Assembly (NCBI GenBank): GCA_018417955.1
Contig: JACTVC010000017.1
Location: 1,178,001-1,242,000 of the forward strand
Length of the DNA: 64,000 bases
DNA from: Laccaria trichodermophora
Taxonomy: Eukaryota; Basidiomycota; Agaricomycetes; Agaricales; Hydnangiaceae
Direction: 5' to 3'
In this document: positions 31,021-41,865 of the stretch, piece by piece
Layout of the letters: each line of letters begins with the position of its first letter
How positions within the stretch are numbered: the stretch's first letter is position 1
The notes under the pieces: generated by a model
Seen by the model: the letters and a program-made list of their open reading frames with translations, nothing else
Databases searched by the model: none
What the model was told of the DNA's origin: nothing
Made by a program: the position numbers and the translations under genes

Positions 31021-34000
31021 TCTGCTTATCTTATATATTATATTGTAGTCTCCTATTATCTATGTAGGTATGACCTGATGTTTCAGGCAAACTGACTGCA
31101 GCCAAACAGCTGGCAAATCATTCACACTTTGTACTCCCTAAGGAATTACATTCAAGACTAACTATTGGAAAGGGCAGGTAGTGGCAGCTACCCAATGATG
31201 AAGTAGAAAGAGAGGACATGTCAAGGTTGGCTATGTTCAGACATAGTTGAGTCCCCAGATATATGGAAAGAATGTTGAATATGATGAGAACATGACTGAA
31301 CTACCTGCCCTTTCAAATAGTTAGTCTTGAATGTAATTCCTTAGAGAGTACAAAGTGTGAATGATTTGCCAGCTGTTTGGCTGCAGTCAGTTTGCCTGAA
31401 ACATCAGGTCATACCTACATAGATAATAGGAGACTACAATATAATATATAAGATAAGCAGACCACAAACTTTTGTAATGAAAAAGCAGACACTACAAACT
31501 TTTATAATGAAAAAAGCGGACACTACAAGCCTTTGTAATGAAAAAAGCGAACACTACAAACTTTTGTAGTCCAAAAAGCGCACACTACAAACTTTGTAAT
31601 GAAAAAAGCGCACAGTAGTAATTTTGTAGTGAACCCAAACAGAAGACTACAAACTTTTGTAATGAAAAAAGCGCACACTAGTAATTTTGTAGTGAACACA
31701 AGCAAAAGACTACAAACCTTTGTAATGAAAAAAGCGCACACTACAAACTTTTGTAGTGAACCCAAGCAGAAGACTACAAACTTTTGTAATGAAAAAAGCG
31801 CACACTAGTAATTTTGTAGTGAACACAAGCAAAAGACTACAAACCTTTGTAATGAAAAAAGCGCACACTACAAACTTTTGTAGTCTAAAAAAGCGCACAC
31901 TAGTAATTCTGTAGTGAACACAAGCAGAAGACTACAAACTTTTGTAATGAAAAAAGCGCACACTACAAACTTTTGTAGTCTAAAAAAGCGGAGACTACAA
32001 ACTGATATTATGTAATGAATTTCCTAATTGGGAAATATGCGAACATCGTCATGAACAGTGACAAAACTAAGCTAGCCTACTAACTCTTCTGGCCCAAAGA
32101 GCGTGGGAAACAGTTCCCAACCTAAATGCGCACTGTGCCTGACATTAGGTGTGGCAGAAAAAAGTGTAACGCTTTTCCTGATTAGGAAATGGCCCAATTA
32201 GGAAATAGTGCGCACATCGTCATTAACAATGACAACACCAAGCTAGCCACTAACTCTTCTGGCCCAAAGAGCGTGGGAAATATTTCCTGACCTAAATGCG
32301 CACTGTGCCTGACATCAGGTGTGGCAGAAAAAAGTGTAACGCTTTTCCTGATTAGGAAATGGCCCAATTAGGAAATAGTGCGCACATCGTCATTAACAAT
32401 GACAACACTAAGCTAGCCACTAACTCTTCTGGCCCAAAAAGCGTGGGAAACAGTTCCCGACCTAAATGCGCACTGTGCCTGACATCAGGTGTGGCAGAAA
32501 AAAGTGTAACGCTTTTCCCAATTAGGAAATGGCCCAATTAGGAAATAGTGCGCACATCAAAGCGCACACTACAAAGTTTTCTAATCATACTTCTCTTTTC
32601 TAATGAAAAAAGCGGACACTACAATTTTTGTAGCCTTACTTTGGTTAAAGCTATTGGTAAATATATGTAAACAAACTTCGAAATGGGGGTTTTCTGCCTT
32701 CCTCTGCATAGATTATGGTTCCTGTGATATTTTAAGCATCTATCCCATTAATTTCTTTTTCATTTAGCATAGCCACACCTTCCATATTTAGAAATTCACA
32801 CTGGATCCTGAGAACAGCACCTTAAACATCAAACAACATGGTATGGTATGGGAGTGGGGTACCATGGTATGGTATAAGGGTGCAATACCATGGTATAGTA
32901 TGGTATGGTATGGGGGTGCAATACCATGGTATGGTATGGTGAGGGTGCAATACCATGGTATGGTATGGTATGGGGGTGCAATACCATGGTATGGTATGAG
33001 ATGGCAATACCATGGTGTGGTATGGTGAGGGTGCAATACCATGGTATGGTATGAGATGGCAATACCATGGTGTGGTATGGTGAGGGTGCAATACCATGGT
33101 ATGGTATGAGATGGCAATACCATGGTGTGGTATGGTGAGGGTGCAATACCATGGTATGGTATGAGATGGCAATACCATGGTGTGGTATGGTGAGGGTGCA
33201 ATACCATGGTATGGTATGAGATGGCAATACCATGGTGTGGTATGGTGAGGGTGCAATACCATGGTATGGTATGAGATGGCAATACCATAGTATGGTATGG
33301 TGAGGGGGCAATACCATGGTATGGTATGAGATGGCAATACCATAGTATGGTATGGTGTGAGATGGCAATACCATAGTATGGTATGGTGAGGGGGCAATAC
33401 CATAGTTTGGTATGAATAGTTGTGGTATGGTATGAATGGTTGTGGTATGACATGTGATATGAATAAGGCTGAACATAGTATCATGGTTTTGGGAGGCCAT
33501 GGCCAACAGGAGCTTCCTTAATCTGTACCCCTGGCTCTCCAATTGACAAGACTTTGGATTGGACCAAATATTTTGATAATGACAACTTTGGTCAAATTCT
33601 CAGAACAACAATACTTTGATTCCATCATATGTAGTTTTCAAATAGTAAATATATACACATACTTCTTTGACAGCAACAGCATGGCACTTTTTGAATCCAA
33701 ATTTCAGGCTTTTGAAATGAATCATCTGTGAAGGGTACTTAATGTAGTTGATTAGTTGAAGTGCATATTTCAGCCTAGGCTGTTGGATAATAATTTAGCT
33801 CAAGTCCATGCTTTTGCAATGCATGGTATCATGCATGGTCCAGGACTATAGCCAATACACAAAATGTTTTCTTTTCTTTGTTTCTCAAATACTGATGCAG
33901 CATTGATTTATTTGTGATGAATATTGTTCTAATTGTAATTGAAAGGACTGGGAAAGATATGTATCAATAAATGGCTTTTGATGCATGGAAAAAGCTGGGA

Positions 34001-34431
34001 TTAAGCTCATTTGAACTGATTTTCAAAGGATGGATTTGACTATATAGCCTCCATTTGTATCTTAAAATCTTGGGAAAAACATCAAGAAGCTTTCCACAAA
34101 AAATGGCACCCAATGGACCAGTATTGCAGCCTGCAGAAAGAATTTATATATTTTGAAAAAGGACCCCAGACACCCTGGTATGATGGTATGGTATGGTATG
34201 GTATGATGGTATGGTATGGCATGGTATGGTATGGCATGGTATGGTATGAGGTGACATGGTATGGTATGGTAACATGGTATTGGTATGGTATGGGTTTTCC
34301 ATACCATGGTACCATGGTATTGGTATGTGCTCTTATACCACCCTTGGAATGGGTACCATGGAGGTCCCCTAAATCAAAGAATTCATATACCTCACAGGTA
34401 CCCTAAAATGGGTGACTGAAGTGAGATTTCT

Positions 34432-37400
34432 TCATCTCGAGGCTGATTTACCCCAATATTCAGGTCGTGTAAGTGTCCTTCGTCTCGAGGTTTGTTCATA
34501 GTAACACCTGGGTCATGCAGATACCCGACTACTTCCCCCCCTAGAACGTACCATGGGAGAAGGTTGACCACGGTGGTGGTTAAGGAGGAGGCAGTCATCA
34601 TGTCTTGACTCTCCATGCCTAAGGTAACAGTAAAAGGCTGGATGGGGGCCTCGTTCGAAGCCACGAAATCTGAGTGCTGTTTCGCGCTACGCTTAGGTTC
34701 TGTGCGTGCTACAGCCTTCCTATGAATGAAGAACACCGTCGTGTATGCTACTAGTACTTCAATCGCTAGATTGTCGCGCCGAGCTGAGGCGGCGAGTATT
34801 ACGCGCCCAAATAATTCGCGATGTTCATTGATGAACCTGATGACACTTCGTTCGCTTACGGCTTGAAGATCCTCAACGGGTTTCGTTATTTTCGCAGGAG
34901 TTTGTTCCAAAACCCCAGTGACTAGAGATAGTCCTTTGCTTTTCCTTTTTTCGTGATGTCTAATTCCTCGCCAGTCATGGTGAACTTGAAGGGCCAGCAC
35001 TCGATGATAAGTCGCAATCGGTAACGCTTCGGTTTGGTTAATAACCTCGTGCATTTTGACGGCGATGCTATCGCGCTTTATAGCAGCGAACGTTTCTTCT
35101 TCATTTTCATCGGGATCTGATTCTCCATGAATCTCATGAATAGCATTCCAGGGAACGTTACTCTTCCCCGAAGGCGGGCATTCCCAAAGGATGTGTTTGG
35201 AGCGGGCGCAAATGCACTCTTCGCGAGGCAAGTCTGGGTGTCTGTTAGACTTATCCTGTCCGCCGATTGCTCCTTTCCTTGTCCTGATAAGTGGGAATTC
35301 CTTTCCAGTCATGGTTATAGGCCCCCCAGCCCAGAACAATTGGTTGAAGGGCTTAGCTTCAGTATTGCTAGCAAGACCCGTGTATCTTCCCTTGTCTGCT
35401 TCCTTACTATGGGTGTAGGGTCGTCTTTCATCTTTCGTAATACTAAGTTCTGCATTCGTAGCACACGCGGCATGCGAATGATTACAACTGTAGCTTGGCA
35501 TAGATCTCTTGCGGTACTCGACTTGTAGCCAGGAAACTGGCAACCTCCGAATGCGAATTCGATTAACTTGGGCACGTTTTTCATTTATGAAATGGACTCT
35601 AAATCCGGTAATCATAATGTCGCAATGATATATAGGGAAGGCATGATTCGGAGTTGGTAATGTTTCCCGCCAGTGTTGAGCATAGGAGGTCCTCGATCTC
35701 GGGCTTAGTTTGCGCAAGTTGGATGCCACAGGCGCCCTGAAGCAATCCGAGGTGATGGTAGTAGTAGACATCAACAGCCCGGCTCTCATGGTCGTTGTAT
35801 TGTTCGAGGGTGATCTGATCGCAAAACTGATGATCCTTGCTGGTTTCGATAATTGCTGCACAGAACCGTATTTCGATTCGTAAACATGTATAGAGTTCAG
35901 TACTAGAAGGTTCACGAATCTTCCTATACTCTGACCTCTATTTGCAGCGGGGTTGCGCGCAAAGTTCAGCCTTACGGTAGGAGCCGACGGGCCTTTCGAG
36001 ACTTCGGACCCTTCCTTCTTCCATAAGTAATGAGGGGTCAAAGGTTGACACTGCAAGATTACAAGGGAAGTTGTTTCATCTTGAAATATTGTCCGGTTGG
36101 GCTCAATAAGAGTTTCGACGTAGATCAGGGAGTTGATAAGAAGATGGGAGTATCGCTTCTCTCGAGTTTGTTCTCGAGCACTTCTTCGTTTCTGAATCCT
36201 TCCATCAATTCTTTGAAGCCCTATCCAATGCGATACTTGCAGATTCATGAAGCCTTCGGGGATTGGACCATAACACCCCTCCTTAGTCTGTAAATTCTTC
36301 ATAGAACATTTCGATAATACTGTCGGACCTTGTCGTGGCAAGTGATAGGTAGGCGGTAACTCCGTTTGATTTAAATGAGGAGTTAGTAATTGTCGAAGGG
36401 AGTAGTCATAATTCAATAGGGGGTGGTCCCATTTTTGTATGGCCTTGGGCATTATATTATGTTCAACTCCATTAGAGGTCTCGAGTTTAGTAAAAGAGGC
36501 TGGAGTTTCCTCGACCAGTAGGTTGGGTCGAGGAAGGATCTCGCTTTGATCCTCGCTTCTGTTAAGTTCGGGGTTATTTGCGCTCTTTAAGACTGCAGTC
36601 ATTTTGTTTGCGCTTCTGCAAGACGCGTGCATTCTATTCGCGCCTTTTGTGGCAGCGGGGTAGGAAGACAGTCTTATCAGGATGGGGCCTATTGCGAGTG
36701 GACTCGGTAATCTTGTACTCGTCAATGGTTTAAGACAGTCTTCCTTATGGGGAGAGTCACGGGGGTCTACTCTTTCTCTTTCCGTCTTAGCCAGTTCTGA
36801 TTCCAACTCATGTAGTCGTGTGGTTTGAATAGAGGTTAAGGTCGTATGACGCTGTAGTATGCGGTGAGACGTATAAGCCCATGTGAAGCTTCCCCATTCT
36901 TGGTCATGGAAGTATATCACCAGGACTTGAGGTGTATGATTCTTCGTGGAAACTATCTGGGAAGCTTCCAAAAGAGGGCTCCATTCAACCACGCAAGAAA
37001 CGTCTGAATTGGAGCATCCTGCTAAATGTTGCTTTCGACAGACTTTTACTTGTTCCAATAGCGTTAGATTATTGCATACTAAAACATCCTTAACAGCGGT
37101 AAGGATGGGAATTTCAAAGGTATGATTCGTTGGTATAGCGACGTGTTGTATCCAGACCTGTAGATCCTTGATGACCCCGAAGATCCGGAATTCTTCCTTT
37201 CCAATTTGACTGTACGAAGATGTTTGGGTTCCATCATTCAGAACCTTGGATTGAGTAGCCGCGCTGGGGGCTGCGAGCCAATCGGGGTCGGCAAGGCAAA
37301 CTTCCCGGGTAATCTTATCGGCGGCCTTTGTATTGAGGTAGTTCCCGTAATTCTGAGAGATTGTAGGGTTTGGGGACGCTCCTTCTGAAGTTATAACATC

Positions 37401-40400
37401 TAAGTAATGGGGACACGTAAAGATCGGTTTGGACACCTTCGTAATGATGGGGTTTGCAAGTAAGAGGACTTTAACGTCCCAGCGTATCGTATGAGACTGG
37501 AACGTAACCTCGCGCTCTTCTGCCATCATCTCTAGTTCCCTTTCCTTCTCGATTCGATTTAGCAGGGAGGCTAAGGTTTTGTCACTTTTGATTCTAGTAT
37601 GTATGACCGCGCACAAGGCAGCGAACTGATTCAAGTTGGTGGCGTAAAGTTTCTGAGCAATTTTGTAGGAGGTCTTTGGCTCAGGATATTTCGCGCTCTC
37701 GTGAGCAGCAATGGTTAAGGCCGCGACTTCGTGGGGTGAGGGCGTCCGTTTATCATCTTGTGAGGTCCCTAGGCTCGGAGATGTTCTTCCCTGAGTCAGG
37801 ATATCTAAGGAATGGAGACTCATGAGCGTGGGCCTCGATACGGATATGAGGGCGTGGTAGATGAGGACAATGTTCTCAATGTCCCAGATATTCGCACAGG
37901 ACTCAATTAAGTCTTCACGCTCTACCGTCGCTGTTCCTGAATCGCATTCTCCTTCATTATGACTTGGCAAAGACGCTCGCATCTCGACTTCTCCGAACTC
38001 TCCTTGGGTAGCTGTGCCTACAGTTACAAGCCGTTTCGCGGTGACGGTGGAAGGTTCCCAGGTCTTATTGGTGGAAACAGTTGTTTCTGGATGGTTCGCG
38101 CTCCTGGGAGCTGCGGTTATTTTGGTTGAGCCCTTACTGGGTCTAGGCTTTCGATTCGAGCTTTGAGGAGCAATGGGATCCGGGAACCTGCCCACTAGGT
38201 TAATGTCGGTCAGCAAGTGGGGTCTTAGATGTTCAGGACTGGATAACGGAGAGAGATTGTCGCTCGTGAAAGCGATAGCATCCAAGTCAGGTTTATTCAT
38301 AGTAGTTACTCCTTTTCCCTTTCCCCTCTTAGTCGTTGAAGTCATGAGTTGATTTTTAACGGAGACGATGATGTCGCAGAGCCTGTGACTAAGGTTGTCA
38401 TTTCTAGCATAAGGAGCTGTCGAACTCGTTATGCGAGGAGGCAGGGAGGCTTGCCAGTGGGCACCTGGATTAAACAATGATGGTTGACATCTAGAGAGTT
38501 GCCAGGTCATGTGGCTGAGGTCGCTATCCTTTATGATAGGGGCTATCGAAGTTATCGAGAGAGGTAGTGGAAAGATCTGTTCACGACCGCCTGGCTTGAA
38601 CGGTGGCAGTCGATGATTAGGGCGTTGACGGGGAGGAAATTCCCCAGAAGGTACAATCGCTAGATCTGTCGGGATCTGGGAGTTCTTAAGTAAGGAAATT
38701 GCCGAATCGACACTCATCGCAGTCGGGTCGTGATTCTCGAGAGCAGCGAGCATATGCGCTAACGAGGATGGGTAAGGAGTAGATCCAACATCCACTATGG
38801 CCAGGTCGTCATCTTTGAAAGCAGCAGGTATACACGCAATCGTGGAAGGGGAACGTGTAGAGTTGGCATTCATCATGGCTGAGTCTTTACCCCCAGAAGC
38901 AGCGTGTGGTCGCGCTATGGTAGGTACGGAGGGTACAGGAACGATGTTTGCTTTCATGGCCTGGATATTATCCTCAAAAGCAGCGGTTATACGCGCTATC
39001 GTGTATAGGGAAGACATGGGGTCGACATTCATCTTAGCTAGGTCGTTACTCTCATAGACAACGAGTATTCGTTTTAGCGTGGATGCAGGAGATATCGAGT
39101 AGTTGTCCGTCGTATCCAGGTGATTATTCTCAAAGGCGGCGGGTAATCGCATCATTGAGGGTACGGGAATGGTCTGCGTAGTTCGATGGATTGCTGCCTC
39201 TTCTTCATGCAGGGTAGTTGGGGATGAGGAGTTGTTGATCCGCCAAGGGATACTGACTCCCTCGACCGCTGCGAGAGTTCGTGCTGATGAGGTTTCCAGG
39301 GGTGGTTGACTGGTTGGATCAACGGTAGGCTCGTTTTTGCTCAGTTGAGGGTTTGTCTGCGAGAGGGAGTTCCAGTTTTCAAAATCCTGACGTCGGCAGT
39401 TCTTCATGCAACTGCTGCGGGCATAGCCCAAGTTGGTTGGGAGAGTTTGATTCTTTGACGATGTCCGGATTACTGAAAGCTGAGAACCGTTGCTCGACAT
39501 AACCGAAGCGTTACCCTCGAAAGCGGCGGGTGATTGCGCTATCGAAGGAGTGGGGAAAGCAGAGCCATCATCTGTTGTGACCGAGCCGTTAACCTGAAGA
39601 ATGGCGGGCGTATACACCAATGTGGATAGGGGAGGGGCAAAGCCATCATCCGTCGTGGCTAGATCATCCTCGAAGGCTACAGGTGTATACGCTAACGAAA
39701 ATAGGGGGAGTGAAGGGGTGTCGTCCATCAAAGTTGAATCATTACCCTCGGAAGCAGCGGTCATTCGCGCTACTGAGGGTATGGGAGTGTAGCATGTGGC
39801 ATGGGAAGATAGATGGTTTGTGGCCTCATCTTCACGCAATCGGGGGCTTGTGTCTATGATAGGGTGATGACAGAATGGAAATCTCCCAGGGAGTACGATC
39901 ACTCTGCTTGGCTGCAATAGGGATTCCTGGCCTTCAAGGTCTTGCCGATGGCGGTTCCTCGCGCAACTGCTGCGGGCATAGCTCGTATTGGTGGGGAGAG
40001 GCAGTTTCTTTGACATTGTCGAGGTTATTGAAGGCTGTGAGCTGTAGTCTGTCGTAACCGAGTCGTGGTCCTCGAGAACAGCAGGTATTCGCACTATCAT
40101 GGGTCTAGGAACGGCGAGGGCGCTTTGATAGTTCATTGTCTTGTCTTTACATAGAGTAGTTGAGGATGGAGAACTGTCGGTCAACTGAGTAGTGTAGTTG
40201 CCCTCGAAAGCTGCGAGATTTCGCGCTATCAAGAGTAAAGGATCACTACGAGAGGAGGAATCGACTTCAATGTCAAGCTCTTCTGCCCTCAATACTCCCT
40301 TCCCTTTTTCCCTAGCTCCTGTCGACGCTACGATTTCACAACTAGTAGATTGGATGGAGTGGTGGAATTCGGTCCAGTGGCAGTAGTCATTGGTAGGGTA

Positions 40401-41807
40401 GGTCATCAATTTCGTCGAATAGGACGGTGAGGTGGTTTGCCCACAGACGCCTGGTTTAAACGGTGGCGATTGGTGATTAGGGCGATAACAGAATGGGAAT
40501 TCTTCAGGAAATATCACCATTGAGCTTGCCAGCGAGGGGGAACTCCAGCCTTCGAAGCCCTGATAACGGCAGTTTTTCACGCAACTGCGACGGGCATAGC
40601 TTGTGTTGGTTGTGAGAGGTCGTTTCGACATGGTCGGGGTTGTCAACGGCGTGAAGCCGTTATCTGTCTTAGCCAGGTGATTACCTCCGAAAGCAGCGGG
40701 TGGTCGCGCTATCATGGGTGTGGAAGATGTAGAGTCGATGCTCATCATGGCTGGGTTGTTATCTTCGAGAGCAGCGGACATACGCGCTAACGCGGACATG
40801 GGCGAGGCTCGGGAGGTTTGGTGGTTTGTGATCTCATCTTCGTGCGGTGCATTCGAGGTCGAGGAGTTGTCGAACAGCCGAGTGGCGCTGTCACCCTCGA
40901 AAGCTGCGAGATTTCGCGCTAACGAGGTTCCCGGGATGAATTGGCTGGCTGGGTCGATGGTTGACTCGTCTTTGCCCAATCGAGGACTTGCATGGGCGAT
41001 ACGGTAATGTCTGAATGGGAATCGGTTGGAGAATACGACTGCTTGGCTCCGCTGTGAGGTGGGATTCCGGTCTTCAAGGTCCTGATGATGGCGGTTCTTC
41101 GTGCAACTATAGCAGGCATAGCTCGTGTAGATTGGGAGAGATTGTTTTCTTGACGTTGTCAGGGTTATTGAAGACTGTGAGCCGTTGTCTGTCGTAACCG
41201 AGTCCTGACCCTCGAAAGCGGCGGGTATTCGCGCTAACATGGGCAAGGGAGATGTGGAGCCGTTGCCCTCGAAAGCAGCGGGTATTCGCGCTAAGGAGGG
41301 TGTGGGATCATCGTGCAAGACGTGGTCAACGGTTTTCTCACCAGTGTTAAGGTTTAGGTTTACCTGGGAGCCGGGAATTCTGGAAGGCGTCGTGAGTTGA
41401 CAGGATCTGTCAATCAGACTTGCCTTATGTAGTTTCTCCGGGTCTCTGCACTCCAGGACTTCGTCTTGATGAAGTCCGCGGTGCCCCCACCATTGTGAAA
41501 CCGAAGGGCTGATCGGGACTTCTCGACGAAGGCGTGAGTGCGAGATGGCGGCGGAGAATATTCGGGGTACGCGAGAGAGTGTTTGTAACGTGGTGCCGCG
41601 AGGCGATACCACGTTGAGAATATCCTGTGACCCAGGAACTGGGGCGCGGTCACCCGGCGCAGGACTCTTGTATCCCGGAGGGGAGGCATAAGGTTGCCTA
41701 GCCGTATAGAAAAGGGGTGACTCCGTCCACATGTAAAGTATAATGTGGTTGCAAAGTGAGTATATTTGTTGTGAATGCAACGCTACACAGAGCAGTGACA
41801 AATACAA
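34432..41807 (-). CDS. Giant retroelement ORF, first part (about 2,458 codons)
   Basis: The frame is open from inside the right LTR (ATG at 41807, possibly not the true start) to the target duplication of palindrome C. About residues 170-1020 (38740-41290) consist of some 18 diverged copies of a 23-25-residue motif like ARIPAAFEGNDSATTDNGS. Among them are four copies of a SYARSSCxKNxRxQDxE motif. The middle is mixed. Near residue 2200 (about 35180-35225) CICARSKHILWEC resembles a CCHC zinc knuckle with one spacing altered, the only Gag-like hint. No enzyme motif is visible. Without palindrome C and one TGA it would encode about 3,600 residues. Function unknown; perhaps a Gag-derived structural protein of a non-autonomous element. 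Confidence 0.72.
41475..41493 (-). other. Putative primer-binding site
   Basis: Minus-strand TGGTGGGGGCACCGCGG lies one base inside the 5' LTR. It begins with the TGG complementary to a tRNA CCA end. The cognate tRNA was not identified. Confidence 0.55.
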
Positions 41808-41865
41808 GTAAATATGATGGTTCTAAGTCACACAAGAAGTATACTTATACTACCATGCCGTTACA
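41494..41865 (-). repeat. LTR, right (5' LTR in element orientation)
   Basis: 372 bp, ends TG...CA, followed on the outer side by the target duplication ATGCT. Transcription on the minus strand would begin in it. Confidence 0.93.

Larger units (their letters stand above)
27820..34423. mobile_element. Palindromic transposon C (6.6 kb, 8-bp target duplication)
   Basis: Flanked by AGATTTCT at 27812-27819 and 34424-34431. The ends are CACTTCAGTCACCCATTTTA in inverted orientation. The left arm runs to about 31181 and the right arm from about 31301, with a 119-base centre. The arms are nearly identical. Inside each arm, in order from the end, are a TACCATACCATGG-type tandem field, a unique AT-rich segment, a second TACCAT field, a roughly 170-bp unit in three copies, and a 127-bp unit built from ACTACAAAAGTTTGTAGT. 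The left arm is about 240 bp longer, equal to about two 127-bp units. No transposase is encoded. It interrupts the giant retroelement ORF. Confidence 0.93.
23416..41865 (-). mobile_element. 18.45-kb LTR retroelement without recognisable pol, giant ORF
   Basis: It is flanked by ATGCT (23411-23415, 41866-41870). The two 372-bp LTRs differ at two positions by eye. On the minus strand, TGGTGGGGGCACCGCGG directly after the right-hand LTR is a plausible primer-binding site. A G-run (GGGGGGGC) precedes the left-hand LTR as a short polypurine tract. Both set the orientation as minus. A single reading frame of about 3,600 codons spans most of the inside. I find no reverse transcriptase YxDD box, integrase or protease motif. 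About 6.6 kb of the length is a later palindromic insertion. Confidence 0.88.

Noticed and set aside
27820..34423. CRISPR-like array or ordinary satellite as explanation for the regular spacing
   Set aside because: Units have no distinct unique spacers, the whole block is an inverted repeat with terminal repeats and an 8-bp target duplication, and the genome is fungal.
34392..41807. Giant ORF as an ordinary Gag-Pol polyprotein
   Set aside because: No YxDD reverse transcriptase box, no protease D-S/T-G box in context and no integrase HHCC or DDE pattern was found on reading through it.
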